Assembly (NCBI GenBank): GCA_015179025.1
Contig: WHUX01000138.1
Span: 1 to 64,000, forward strand
Reading direction: 5' to 3'
Source of the DNA: Terfezia claveryi
Lineage: Eukaryota; Ascomycota; Pezizomycetes; Pezizales; Pezizaceae
DNA length: 64,000 nt
The position numbers and the translations under genes are program-made. Positions 1-11,639 of this stretch are shown one piece after another. The number at the start of each line of letters is the position of its first letter. Within the stretch, counting starts at the first letter, position 1. The notes beneath the pieces were generated by a model, which saw nothing but the letters and a program-made list of their open reading frames with translations, had not been told where the DNA came from and did not search any database.

Positions 1-579
1 GCGATTACCGACCTCGCGTGCCTGCCCAGCGCTATGGGTAATCACTCGGAAGATCTCCCAATGTTCGTAACCAAGCTAAAGTACCCAATTGTCCTTGGGA
101 TCCATCAGGAAAAAAAATTTGGCGTCTGGACGCAGCACCAAGCGTCTGGACGCGATTTTGCGTCCTGTGCGTCCTGTGCATCCGGATGCTCCGGGGTATT
201 GCATTACGATCCGGACGCAACTAGGGCCCTGCGCTGCGTCGCAATACAATCCCGACGCCATTGGGGCAACAATAGCCGTCCAGACGGTGGTTGACATAAG
301 CTCAACATCTGGATGTCAGAGTTCATTCCTATCGCATCAACAACTCAATTGAGGTTGTTAATGCTATAGGTTCCATGTCTGGCGTTGCTGAACCAGGGCC
401 CCAAATCGCTCTCTTCTACAATGCACACCCGCTCACCACTTGCATGTACGACAGCCAGGTACGTAGCCACTATTGCAGCCATTGAATATGCACATAGCAG
501 AAATATCCATAGTATTCGCTAATAATTATATACACAGAAGTAATAGATATATATATAGAGCATGCAATCGCTGCTCCAA

Positions 580-770
580 TCGCACTAACACTCGCTCTAA
601 TACTCGCACTAACACTCGCTCTAATACTCGCCCTAATACTCGCTCCAATACTCGCTCTAACACTCGCTCCAATCCTCGCTCTAATACTCGCTCTAATACT
701 CGCTCTAATACTCGCCGTAATACTCGCTCCAATAGTCACTCTAATGCTAGCTGTAATGTGCTGGGATAGA
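580..770. repeat. 12-bp minisatellite, left arm of FB1
   Basis: Tandem copies of CTCTAATACTCG with variants (CTCCAATACTCG, CACTAACACTCG). The inverted counterpart lies at 1735-1885. Long reading frames through it translate as repetitive R/S/N/T or V/L/E/R peptides on both strands and are not genes. Confidence 0.85.
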
Positions 771-1044
771 GAGCGAAGGGAAAATGCACGGGGAAGGGAG
801 GTATATATACAGGAAAACGATAGTTGCCAAGGCTGACTGCTAAGGCCGACAATTTAGACTTTCCGAAGACAATGAGATAAGGGATAACAAGAGAAGTGGC
901 AGGACAGTTATCAATGGCGCTCAGCCCCCTTTTGCCCGCGAGTGCCGTACTATTCAATGCCTGGCCTGGAAATAGTCATATTGGGAAATCGTAGTCGTTG
1001 TATGGAGATATGTGCGGAGTTCACGCTTTGTGGTATGTTTCGTA

Positions 1045-1420
1045 GGAATTCATGCATTCGCGGGCATATATATATATATATGTGCGAGAAACTCGTGCTT
1101 TTGGGAACATATATATATATATGCGAGAAATCCATGCATTCGCGTGCATATATATATATATATGTGCGAGAAACTCGTGCTTTTGGAGACATATATATAC
1201 ATATATGCGAGAAATCCATGCATTCGCGAGCATATATATATATATATGTGTGAGAAACTCGTGCTTTTGGAGACATATATATACATATATGCGAGAAATC
1301 CATGCATTCGCGGGCTTATATGTCTCCAAAAGCATGAGTTTCTCGCATATATATATATAAGTCTCCAAAAGCTCCAGTTTCTCGCTTATATATATATATA
1401 AGCCCGTGAATGCATGGATT
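1045..1420. repeat. TA-rich hairpin array at the centre of FB1
   Basis: About 42-bp units made of a (TA)n run and a 26-bp segment such as GCGAGAAACTCGTGCTTTTG. Orientation flips near 1315, the axis of the palindrome. The edges are the inverted pair around AGGAATTCATGCATTCG (1045) and CGAATGCATGGATTCCT (1405). Confidence 0.8.
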
Positions 1421-1734
1421 CCTATGAAACATATCACAAAGCGTGAACTCCGCACATATCTCCATACAACGACTACGATTTCCCAATATGACTATTACCA
1501 GGCCAGGCATTGGATAGTATGGCACCCGCGGGCGAAAGGGGGCTGAGCGCCATTGGTCACTGTCATGCCACTTCTCTTGTTATCGCTTATCTCATTGTCC
1601 TCGGAAAGTCTAAATTGTTGGCCTTAGCAGTCGGCCTTGGCAACTATCATTTTCCTGTATATATACCTCCCTTCCCCGTGCATTTTCCCTTCGCTCTCTA
1701 TCCCAGCACATTACAGCTAGCATTAGAATGACTA

Positions 1735-1885
1735 TTGGAGCGAGTATTACGGCGAGTATTAGAGCGAGTATTAGAGCGAGTATTAGAGCGAGGATTGGAG
1801 CGAGTGTTAGAGCGAGTATTGGAGCGAGTATTAGGGCGAGTATTAGTGCGAGTATTAGAGCGAGTGTTAGTGCGATTGGAGCAGC
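1735..1885. repeat. 12-bp minisatellite, right arm of FB1
   Basis: Tandem AGAGCGAGTATT units, the reverse complement of the left-arm array at 580-770. Confidence 0.85.
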
Positions 1886-4800
1886 GATTGCATGCTCTAT
1901 ATATATATCTATTACTTCTGTGTATATAATTATTAGCGAATACAATGGATATTTCTGCTATGTGTATATTCAATGGCTGCAATAGTGGCTACGTACCTGG
2001 CTGTCGTACATGCAAGTGGTGAGCGGATGTGCATTGTAGAACAGAGCGATTGTGGGCTATCCGTTAGCAACACCAGCGGTAGAACCTATAGCGTTGGGGA
2101 CGAGCAGCCCGTTCCATATTGCTTCCAAGAGGAGGGAGCATCTGCAAAGCGCATGTGTTGCGTCCCAGGCGCGCGAGCACCGCTCGAGCACCGTCCGAGT
2201 GCGTCCGGACGCTCACGCGCCGAGCGTTTGGCATCCTGATCTTGAGTTTGTCTCCCATGCGTCCTGTGAGTCCCAGGCGTCCGGACGCACAGGACGCAAA
2301 TAATATTTTTGGTGATGTCCCCTAGCTTAGGATGCACGATGTATCAGTCAGCTTCGGCTCTTACACCTTGCGATTCAACAGCCCTTATTGCAAAAAACAC
2401 TGTGGAGATCCAAAAACCACTGTCACTGGGCTGTGCGCATTGCCACCCCTAATAATCCACCCAACTCAGGTGGTACTCCCGCCTGCACACATCAATGCCA
2501 CCATTCCCCCAGTTTCCTCTATGCCCCCAAGTCCCCAAAAACCTCTGAATATTAGCTTCATCGGAGCAGAGGCTTTCGCTTACCTCACCAGGAGGCACAA
2601 GCTGAAGGCCCATGCCCTGTCTATATATGAGGTGAACCTGCAGATCAATAAGATACGGCCTAAGGAGGAGTGGAAGTCACTGGTTCCGGATGAATACCAC
2701 GAGTTCATTGATCTATTCTCGGAAAAGGCCGCGGAGAAACTCGCACCCCACCGACCCTATAACCATACTATTCCGCTGATAGAGGGTAAGACCCCTCCCT
2801 ATAGGCTCCTCTATGGAATGTCCCGGTTAGAGTTGGAAGCTTTGAAGAAGTACTTGGAGAAAAACCTCAACAAGAGCTTCATTCACCACAGCTCCTCACC
2901 AGCGGGCGCCCCAGTGCTATTCGTTAAGAAATCGGATGGTTCTCTTAGGCTATATGTGGACTATCGGGGGCTGAATGAGATAACGGTCAAGAACAGGTAT
3001 CCTCTGCCTCTAATCCAGGACACATTAGCCAGGCTTTCCAAGGCCAAATGGTTCACCAAACTAGATTTGAGAGGGGCATACAACCTGGTACGGATTGCCG
3101 AGGGGGAGGAGTGGAAAACGGCCTTCCGAACTCGCTATGGCCACTTTGAGTACAATGTTATGCCCTTCGGCTTAACCAATGCCTCGGCATCTTTCCAACA
3201 CTTCATTAAGGATACCCTGCGAGACTTCTTGGATATGTTCTGTACGGCTTACCTCGACGATATCTTAATTTATTCAGATACCCTAGTAGAACACAAGATT
3301 CATGTCCGGCAGGTGTTGGAAAAGCTGGAGTAAGCCGGATTGTACCTCAAGCCCGAGAAATGCAAGTTTCATGTACCGGAGGTCAAGTATCTGGGACTGA
3401 TCATCACCACGGAGGGCATCAGGATAGACCCTACCAAGGTTACCGCTGTCTAGGAATGGCAAATCCCAGCAAATCTCAAGGACGTACAAGTCTTCCTGGG
3501 ATTCGCTAACTTCTACCGACGGTTCATTCTAGAGTATTCGAAGATCGTAGCCCCCCTCACCGCACTGACCAAAAAGGACTGGCGCTTCGACTGGAATCCA
3601 GAAGCCCAATCTGCCTTCCAGAACCTCAAGGAGGCCTTCTGCTCAGCACCGATCCTGGCCCACTTGGATCCCGATCGAGAATGCATTGTCGAAACTGATG
3701 CCTCCGACTACGTCTCCACTGGAATACTGTCTCAAAATAATAATAATGGTAACCTCTACCCAGTGGCATACTTCTCAAAAAAGCACTCCCCAGCCGAGTG
3801 TAATTATGAAATCTATGATAAGGACTTAATGGCCATTGTGTGAGCATTCGAGGAGTGGAGGCCATACCTGGAGTCAGCCAAGGGAATTATCAAGGTACTG
3901 TCCGATCATAAGAACCTTGAGTACTTTACTACCACCAAGCTGCTTAACCGTCGGCAGGCTGAGTAGTCAGAGTTCCTCTCCCAGTTCAACTTCAAGATCA
4001 AATAACGGCTAGGAAAGGCTGGTAGGAAACCGGATACTTTGACTAGGAGATCAGGAGACCTCCCTAAAGGGAGGGATGAAAGGCTAAAATACCAGAATTA
4101 AGTGGTATTGAAGCCCGAAAACCTTGATCTGGCAGCCAATACCCTTGCTAAAGTGGAAGCCGACCTCCGACAGCTGGTGAAACAGGCTTACGAAGAAGAC
4201 CCCCTGGCCAAAGACATCATCACTACAGTGTATTCCGGCCAGCGCCGCCACCCCAAGATTTCCCTGGCCGAATGTATCGTCCAGAGGGCATCCTTTATCA
4301 CCTTGAACGACTCTATGTACCGGAAGGAGAGCTGCGCCTGCGATTGATCAAGGAACACCACAACAGCCAGGTCGCATGTCACCCTAGGGTGGCTAAAACG
4401 TTGGAGCTGCTAGCTAGGGAATACACATGGATTGACTAGCGGAAGGACGTGGAACGGTACATACAGAACTGCCATGTTTGCAAATGTGCTAAGGCTGTCC
4501 GCCACGCCCTATATGGGACCCTGAAACCTCTGGACATCCCAGATCGGCCCTGGCTGCACCTGACTATCGACTTCATGATGGGATTGCCGGAAGATGCAGG
4601 GTTCAATGCCATCCTAATGGTGGGAGACCGGTTGACGAAGATGAGGCATGTTATACCTTGCCGGGATACCTGCTCCGCTCTGGAGTTAGCCAACCTCTAC
4701 CTCAATAATGTATTCCAGTACCATGGCCTCCCTGAATCGATCGTATCCGACCGTGGGCCCCAGTTTACCTCAGAATTCTGGCAAGCCTTCTGCGAACTTC

Positions 4801-5792
4801 TAGGGATCAAAGTTCATCTGTCAACAGCTTACCACCCCCAGATGGATGGCCAATTGGAGAGGATGAACGCTATCATGGAGCAGTATCTGAGGGCTTTCGT
4901 CAATTACCAGCAGGACAACTGGGTTTCGTTGCTGGCGACCTGCGAATTCGCTGCCAACAACCAGTTCTCGGAGTCCTCGAAAACCTCTCCCTTCCTGGCC
5001 AATTATGGTTGGCACCCCGATTCGTGGATACCTTAGTGCCTCTGCAGAAAGCCCATCCCCCAGATAAGGAATTGGCAGCTGGAATCGCTGAACTCCACCG
5101 TACCCTGAAGGCTGAGCTAGGATATGCCCAGGCCAGGCAAGCAGAATATGCCAACGGATCACGGTGGCCAGCCCTAAGGTACCAGCCTGGAGACAAGGTA
5201 TGGCTTTCTAGCAGACACTTCTGGACAGAACGGCCCTCTCGTAAGCTGGATCACAAGTTTCTAGGTCCCTACGAGGTGTTAGTGGCTGTGGGCACTCATG
5301 CTTACCGACTGAGGTTTCCCAGGGAGATCAAGCGCTATCTAGTCGTTCATGTCTCGGAGATCAAGCCAGCCACCGACGATCCCCTTCCAGGGCAAAAGCA
5401 CCCCCCCCTCCTTCCGTGGTGATTGCAGGTGAAGAGGAGTGGGAGGTTGAGGAGGTACTGGACTCCAGGAAGCGCTATGAATGAGTTCAGTACAAGGTCA
5501 AATGGTTATGGGACGAGGAGACCACCTGGCAACCAGTAGAGGATCTGGAAAACGCCCCTGACCTGGTCACCCTATTCCACCAGCGTTACCCTCTCAAGCC
5601 TCACCCAGCTGAATGATATTTTTGTCTTGTCTTTGTTGATTTGGAGTTGGAATTATGATTGTTGTTTCTGTTGTTGTCAGACTGCCCGGCGTTGGGGTTG
5701 TGTTATGGGTTATTGGTTATTCGCCTGTCTTGTTTGTTTGTTTTTTCACCTTGCCTTGCATCACTGGGGCTCCGAGCCTAAAGGGGGGATAG

Positions 5793-6343
5793 TATCACAA
5801 CCGTCCTTTCCTAGCCAGGTTTGAGAGTCAGACGGGATTCCGTCCGACTCTCGTTATTGTTGATTGATATCGTTGTTATCTCTGTTCCCGAGATAAGGGG
5901 TCTCGGGAACCTTATTCCTTCCGGTGGCTTTGGCTAGGAAGCAAGCCTGTATATATAGCTTGCTCTCTCCGCCCTCTCGTTGGATCCCCATCCAACGTCT
6001 TGTATACCCAATACAGGACCTTGCTTCCCCCAGCGCTTGTGCACCTCCCTTGTGCACATCCTTGTCTCGAACAAACAACTCTGCAGTACAGCTGCCTCCC
6101 TTAACACACGCGGCAACTACATCCACGTGTCTCGTGTCCCTTGCCCTCTGCCTCTCTTGCCTCTTGCCTCTTGCCCTTGCCCCCCGTCTCAGTCTTCCCC
6201 TGGTCACACACGTAGCATTCCTACGTATGTTTTACCCTAGCCTCTCCCCAGATCACACACGTAGCGCTCCTACGTGTGCGATTCCCCCTTGCCACTTCCC
6301 TGGCGTACCCTTTGGTCGCCTTGCCCCCAGAGCCGTCGTTATA
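5793..6343 (+). repeat. 3' LTR of gypsy A
   Basis: 551 bp. It follows the polypurine stretch AAAGGGGGGATAG and begins TATCACAACC, against TGTCACAACC in element B, so the TG has become TA. It ends CGTTATA where element C has CGTTACA. It contains the stem-loop GAGAGTC...GACTCTC (5823-5850), a TATATATAG box near 5950, ATCCAACGT (the presumed transcript start of this family) near 5991, and two copies of the CACACGTAG...CTACGTGTG palindrome (6205-6280). Confidence 0.85.
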
Positions 6344-7560
6344 CTATCTTTTACTTTTACAGTTGTATTCTTGCCTGAGAGGCTTTCTAAAAAGGACTCC
6401 CTCTCTCTCTATATATACAGGTCTATAATAGCATACTAGTTCCTTCCTCTGTCCCCTTCTCTCTATACATATAGGTCTAGCTATATCTATAGGTCTGGTA
6501 CTTCCCCTTTAGGTAAGGGAACCTTACAAGAGCAAAAGATGGTATGCTCTATATATTCTTTCTTAAGGGGCTTTCTCGAGAGGACTCCCTCCCTCTCTAT
6601 ATATGTAGGTCTCTGAAAGTATGCTAGTTTCTTCCTCTTTCCCCTTCAGAGAGTTCACTTCTCTCTATGTATACAGGTCTATCTATATGTACAGGTCTGG
6701 TACTTTGTAAGTGTGGGCCAAGTTAGTAGAGGTGTTCCTGAGATGAACATGACTCTACCAACATGGTTGGGCAGCTAAGCACGCTGTCTAAGTCCTATAT
6801 AGGAGTCCCAGAGAGCAGCTAGCTGTTAGAGTATTTGTGAGGGGGGAGTGTTTGGGAGAGTCATGGAGTTCTGGAAAAAGAATATTACTAGTATAGCTTG
6901 TATATTCTGATGTTGCTTGACTAGATGGTAATGAAAGAGATTTTGTCCTATCTAGAGGCCGTGGAAATAAGGTCTTTTATAGACACTAGATTTCTAAGGC
7001 TATGAGTCTAAACAAACTTATATAAGGACAATTATCAAGACTCATTATAATACTTGATCATAATGGATACAAGATGGCTTATTCTAGATATGTTCTGTAT
7101 TATAGATGACGCTAGAAAAAGTAATAGAAACAAGGCTGATAATAGAAGAGAGAATAAGACATGACATCAGTTAACGAACAAGATAGGCAACTGGAATAGG
7201 AGTAAGTGGTTAGCGCACTAATTATATAAGACATGTCAGTAATGAGTCAGAGATAAAGGAAAGAGATAATATGATAAAGAAAGACAACACTAATATATAA
7301 GTAATCTATATACTTATCCAACTAAAGGAAATACTTAAATAAGTAAATATATCCTAAATATCTGATAAGAAAATCCTAAAATTAGCCAAAGAGATTCCAA
7401 TATTCAAACAAGACTTATGATAAAGAGAATCCTCATAGTCCCCCTAACGGGGCTGTATAGGAGTACTAAGTATTAAAAAAAAAAAAAAAATGGTAAGGAG
7501 AAAACAAGTATTCTTTACATACTTTCTCTTTAGGTAAAAGAACCTTATAGTACCCCCCCT
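6344..7560 (-). repeat. LTR-like debris of a minus-strand retroelement
   Basis: No gene seen. Two related blocks of CT-rich 'ctctctatatatacaggtct'-type sequence occur at 6400-6530 and 6590-6710. Read on the minus strand, GGGGGGG followed by TACTATAAGGTTC near 7556 resembles a polypurine tract plus LTR start, and the related TGTAAGGTTCCCTTACC occurs near 6526. A plus-strand TGT near 6707 could be the other edge. This fits one or two decayed LTRs belonging to the chromodomain fragment at 7866-8210, but I cannot fix the borders. Confidence 0.3.
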
Positions 7561-7865
7561 TAAAAGAGAGAGGTTTCTGGCCTTGACAATCCTCAGTCAT
7601 TTGTAATGTCAACCACATGAAAAAATGAGACAAAGGAAAGAAACAGCAAAAACAATAGAGCAGAGAGAAAGAAAACATGCACACGATCACAAGCAATTCT
7701 CCAACACTGTTATCCTTCCCAAGGTCTCTTCACTTTTCTGGCTCTTCCTGATCTCCTTGGTCCCCTAATTACTGCTTCTATCTCTTTCCCTTCCATCAGT
7801 TCATTCTCTTTTGTCATTAGGTTTGCTTCTATTATTGCTGGACTTCCTTCCTTTATTGCCGACAA

Positions 7866-8210
7866 TGCTTATTGAGGGTGTTGTTTAATTAGGTCACTCC
7901 ATTTAAGGCAATCGGCCTCCTCTTTCCATTCTATATCCTCCTCATCATTATAGACTACCAGGTATTCCTTCTTTCCTTCCAACTCTCTATGCCCTGAAAT
8001 CCTCAAAACTTGCCTCTCAATCCTCTTGCTCAGTTCTATCTCTTCATCTTTCTTCTCTCTTGAAGTATACTTCTGCAGGTGCTCTTCATATACTATATCA
8101 TGTGTTTTCGATCCCTCCAGTACTTTAATTCTGTATACTCCTAAGTTCACCATGTCCACTATCCTCACCAGTTGCAAAGTGGGATCGAGTTTGTTTTTTC
8201 ATTTAAACCA
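7866..8210 (-). pseudogene. chromodomain-type C-terminus of another gypsy pol
   Basis: A minus-strand reading of about 102 codons. It resembles the end of a gypsy polyprotein: a 'LGVYRIKVLEGSKTHDIVYEE' type linker after the integrase, then 'ISGHRELEGKKEYLVVY' and 'DIEWKEEADC', laid out like a chromodomain (E-Y-L-V core, then W-E). No RT or integrase core is found upstream; the sequence runs into FB2 at 8483. It is unlike families A/B/C, D and E here, so it represents a fifth retroelement lineage. Call rests on motif layout only. Confidence 0.45.
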
Positions 8211-8482
8211 GCCTCCATACATAAGCCTTGCAAGCTCATTTAGTCTGAATATAATGGGGTTGTGTCATTTGTTGAAGTACTTCTTCTAGCTTTTTTGGAT
8301 TGCTTACAAGACTGTTATGGTAGTGTCTTGTCTATCTTATAGTTCTCTGGCCCAATCTTCTGCATTCATAGAGTGAGTCGCTAGGGAATGTTAAAGACTC
8401 AGGTAAGGGACTTACCTCTTTGAGGGCTAATACCAATACTCTACTACAACACTAACTAATATGGCTTGATCAACTATGTGGA

Positions 8483-11116
8483 CATCAGCAAAAAAAAATG
8501 TGCATCAGGATATACTACCAAGTGTCTGGACGCGAGTTTACATCCTGTGCATCCTGTGCCTCTAGACGCACTAGAACATTGTCCCCTCGCCTGTAACGCA
8601 ACACCAATGCTAGGCAGTTGCTCTCGCATCTGGACGCACTGGAACGTTGCCCCCTCGCCTGGGACACAACACCAATACTGGGCAGTTGATCTCGCATCTG
8701 GGACGCACTAGGGTTTTGCCCCCATGCCTGGGATGCAAGCATATATGCAACCTTTGTCCTGACGCACTTGGTGGGTAAACACAACCCGCTTACAGCTTGC
8801 ATCTGCTATGTGCTTATACCAGCCAGCTATGTAGCCAAGTTTGCAACCTTTGAATATGTATGCAGCAGAAATATTCATTGTATTCGCCAATTATTATATA
8901 CACAGAGAGCTATTTTGCAATAGATATATACATGGAACATTAGGGCAGCAACACTCGCTCTAACCCTTGGCTTAAGCTTCGCTCTAACCCTTAGCCTAAG
9001 CTTCGCTCTAACTCTCGTTGTATCTATCGCTCTAACTCTCGCTCTAATGCTCGCTCTAATTCTCGCTCTAATGCTTTCTCTAATACTCGCTGTAATATGT
9101 TGGGAATAATGAGCAAAGGGAAAAAGCACGGGGAAGGGAAGTATATATACAGAAAAACCATATTTGCCAAGGCCAACTGCTAAGGCCGACAATTTAGACT
9201 TTCCGAAGACAATGAGATAGGGGATAATAAGAGAAGTGGCATGACAGTGATCAATGGCGCTCAGCCTCCCTTTTGCACGTGGGTGCTATACTACTCAATG
9301 CCTGGCCTGGTAATAGTCATATTGGGAAATCGTAGTCGTGGTACTGCAAACGAGACAAGTACTGTGATATGTACGGAATTCACACTTTTTGATATATCAT
9401 ATAGGAATTTATGCATTCACGGGCATATATATATAAGTATCCGAAAGTACGAGTTTCTCGTATATATATATATTAGTCTCCAAAAGCATGAGTTTCTCTC
9501 ATATATATATATAAGCCTGCGAATGTATGGATTTCTCAGATATATATATATATATATGTCCCAAAAGTACGAGTTTCTCATATATATATATAACCCTGTG
9601 AATGTATAGATTTCTCGTATATATATATATAAGTCTCCAAAAGCACGAGTTTCTCGCATATATATATATAAGCCTGCGAATGTATAAATTTCTCGCATAC
9701 ATATATATAAGTTTGCGAATGCATGAATTTCTCACATATATACATATATATCTCCAAAAGCACGAGTTTCTCCCACATATATATATATGTCTCCAAAAGC
9801 ACAAGTTTCTCGCATATATATATATATGTCTCCAAAAGCACGAGTTTCTCATACATATATATATAAGTCTCCAAAAGCTCGAGTGTCTCGCATATATATA
9901 TATATAAGCCTGCGAATACATGGATTTCTCGCATATATATATATATATAAGCCCGCGAATGTATGGATTTCTCGTATATATATATATAAGTAGCGAGCAT
10001 ATGGGTTTCTCACATATATATTCTTATATAAGCCTATGTATACATGAATTCCTACGGGATATATCACAAAGCGTGAACTCTACACATATCACAGTACTTG
10101 TCTCGTTCGCAGTACCACGACTATGATTTCCCAATATGACTATTACCAGGTCAGGCATTGAGTAGTACGGCACCCGCATACAAAAGGGGGGCTGAGTGCT
10201 GTTGATCATTGTCGTGCCACTTCTCTTATTATCCCCTTTCTCATTGACTTCGGAAAGTCTAAATTGTCGGCCTTAACCGTCGGCCTTAGCAACTATGGTT
10301 TTCCTGTATATATACTTCCCTTCCCCGTGCTTTTTTCCTTTGCTTATTATTCCCAGCATATTACAGCGAGTATTAGAGAAAGGATTAGAGTAAGAATTAG
10401 AGCGAGCATTAGAGCGAGAGTTAGAGCGATGGATATAACGAGAGTTAGAGTGAAGCTTAAGCTAAGGGTTAGAGCGAAGCTTAGGCCAAGGGTTAGAGCG
10501 AAGCTTAGGCCAAGAGTTAGAGTGAGTGTTTCTGCACTAATGTTCCATGTATATATCTATTGCAAAATACCTCTCTGTGTATATAATAATTAGCGAATAC
10601 AATGAATATTTCTGCTGCATACATATTCAAAGGTTGCAAATCTGGCTACATAGCTGGCTGGTGTAAGCACGTAGCAGATGCAAGCTGTAAGTGGGTTGTG
10701 TTTACCCACCAAGTGTATTGGGACAAAGGTAGCATGTATACTTGCATCCCAGGAATGGGGGCAATATCCCAGTGCATCCTAGGTGCGAGAGCAACTGCCC
10801 AGTATTGGTGTTGCATCCCAGGCAAGGAGGCAACATTCTAGTGCGTCCCAAGCACGGTGGTAATGTCCAAGTGAGTCCCAGATGCCAGAGCAACTGCCTA
10901 GTATTGGTGTTGCATCCCAGGCATATGAGCAATGTCACAGTGCATCTTAGACGCGAGCACAACCACCAAGAATTGGTGTTGCATCCCAGGCATGTGAGCA
11001 ACGTCCCAGTGCATTAGGACGCTGGCGCAACAAGCGTTCGCATCCTGATTTTGAGTTATCGTCCTGTGCGTTACATGCGTCTGACGCAGAGGATGCAAAT
11101 ATTATTTTTGCTGATA
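8483..11116. mobile_element. foldback element FB2 (CATCAGCAAAAA ends)
   Basis: 2.6 kb, begins CATCAGCAAAAA and ends TTTTTGCTGATA, flanked by GA on both sides (8481-8482 and 11117-11118). It has the same organisation as FB1 and FB3, but the palindrome is lopsided: the axis is near 9420 and the TA/hairpin array to its right has expanded to about 600 bp in one orientation. The minisatellite arms (8945-9085 and 10365-10530) carry a variant unit built on CGCTCTAACCC/AAGCTT. The subterminal zone at 8640-8800 and 10730-11030 consists of repeated GCATCCCAGGC-like units, a decayed form of the GCGTCC repeats. No transposase. Confidence 0.82.
9420..10040. repeat. expanded TA/hairpin array inside FB2
   Basis: Roughly fourteen units of a (TA)n run followed by GTCTCCAAAAGCACGAGTTTCTCG or GCCTGCGAATGTATGGATTTCTCG, all in one orientation, unlike the inverted layout in FB1 and FB3. 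Long frames through it ('IYIYARNSCFWR') are translations of the repeat. Confidence 0.8.
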
Positions 11117-11204
11117 GATAGGGTAGTGCAGATAAAGAGATTGGTGTATTGAAGTATGTAGCCTCTAATATCAGATCTCATGCATGTATCTCTCTTCTCA
11201 TTTC

Positions 11205-11345
11205 TAGTGTGCGCTACGGGGCGAGTCGGTCCGAGTTTCTGGCCCTTACAACTCGTTCAGCTATCGACTCGCCTTGATCTCTGCCTACTGCAACTTGCCT
11301 CGTACTACTTCGCCAATTAATCGGTGATCTATAGATTACTCACCA
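11205..11345 (+). repeat. hAT-type left terminus (TIR plus subterminal block)
   Basis: Starts TAGTGTGCGCTACGGGGC and contains AATCGGTGATCTATAGATTA at 11319-11338. Both blocks recur in inverted orientation at 30514-30659 at nearly the same spacing. The first bases fit the hAT terminal consensus YARNG. The 8 bp outside (CTCATTTC, 11197-11204) do not match the 8 bp outside the right end (GGAAAAGG), so no target duplication supports the two ends as one insertion. Confidence 0.6.
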
Positions 11346-11429
11346 AGATCCCTTACTAACCTCGTTCACACTTGTGCATTTGCCAAGTCCAGGGTTTTCC
11401 GTTCTTTCCCCTATTTGTCCATGTATACG

Positions 11430-11530
11430 ACTTGTCACGGATTGCCCGTCTTATCATAGATTGCCACTCTTGTCACGGATTGCCAGTCTTGTCACAGAAT
11501 GCCAGTCTTGTCACGGATCACTCGTTTCGT
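11430..11530. repeat. subterminal GTCACGGATTGC array, left
   Basis: Five units of GTCACGGATTGC or variants spaced about 20 bp (CTTGTCACGGATTGCCAGT). A related array at 30118-30385 has the same motif in inverted orientation, so both point the same way relative to their nearest TIR. Such subterminal arrays are where hAT transposases usually bind. Confidence 0.6.
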
Positions 11531-11639
11531 CTTCCAGCATAGCACCGATCCCACCAAACCCTGTTCCTGTCCCTTTGTATGGTTTTTGCCAATATCACCA
11601 TTCTTAGTCACGGATTGCTTTTGCTGTCACGATTTCTAG

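Larger units (their letters stand above)
103..2317. mobile_element. foldback element FB1 (CATCAGG...GGTGATG ends)
   Basis: A 2.2-kb non-coding insertion in gypsy A. It starts CATCAGGAAAAA and ends TTTTTGGTGATG, so the ends are inverted. It is flanked by TC at 101-102 and 2318-2319; removing the insertion and one TC restores the spacing seen in element C (around 45140-45150). The outer 200 bp on each side are rich in GCGTCC and its palindrome GCGTCYGGACGC. From about 350 to 2110 the two halves are near-perfect inverted arms about 0.9 kb long, meeting near 1315. No transposase is present. It belongs to the same family as FB2 and FB3. Superfamily not recognised. Confidence 0.85.
1..5616 (+). pseudogene. 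pol: gypsy A pol (PR-RT-RH-IN-chromodomain), decayed
   Basis: Polyprotein of a chromovirus. Residues ending in 'KLKYPIVLGI' at 1-102 are the protease C-terminus; reading resumes after FB1 at 2332. RT spans about 2640-3440 with 'YLDDILIYS' as the catalytic YxDD region. Stops appear at 3331-3333, 3451-3453 (between RT and RNase H), 3841-3843, 3964-3966 and 4435-4440. RNase H (3480-4060) keeps 'ETDASDY', 'DKDLMAI' (E changed to D) and 'SDHKNL'. A deletion near 4285 shifts the frame before the HHCC finger. Integrase (4350-5040) keeps 'TIDF', 'SDRGPQF' and 'LERMNAIMEQY' for DDE. Another indel near 5020 shifts the frame again. The chromodomain (5430-5600, 'EEWEVEEVLDSRKRY') has a TGA at its tyrosine/glutamate step and ends at 5614-5616. 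Confidence 0.88.
1..6343 (+). mobile_element. Ty3/gypsy chromovirus A, 3' part
   Basis: The 3' portion of an LTR retrotransposon whose 5' LTR and Gag lie left of the window. In order it has the C-terminal part of the protease (1-102), reverse transcriptase, RNase H, integrase, chromodomain and a 3' LTR at 5793-6343. It is close in sequence to elements B (30660-35445) and C (43022-51613), which supplied the alignment used to place breaks. Foldback element FB1 (103-2317) interrupts the protease at the codons just before the 'WLR' that follows 'VLGI'. The copy is dead: several in-frame stops and at least two frameshifts. Confidence 0.9.

Noticed and set aside
470..769. ORFs of R/S/N/T or V/L/E/R repeats (also 1610-1985, 48604-49071, 49883-50186)
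   Set aside because: 12-bp minisatellite read in several frames; no non-repetitive coding sequence.
580..770. Telomere-like repeat
   Set aside because: The CTCTAATACTCG unit is internal to a transposon, present in inverted arms, and not TTAGGG-like.
942..1455. Overlapping ORFs on both strands rich in 'IYIYARNSCF' (also 9400-10070 and 49115-49700)
   Set aside because: They are translations of the (TA)n/hairpin array in the foldback elements, open in many frames because the repeat lacks stops.
5854..6439. Overlapping ORFs in the gypsy LTRs (also 35041-35465, 43081-43799, 51028-51711)
   Set aside because: They lie in LTR sequence, differ between copies and have no domain.
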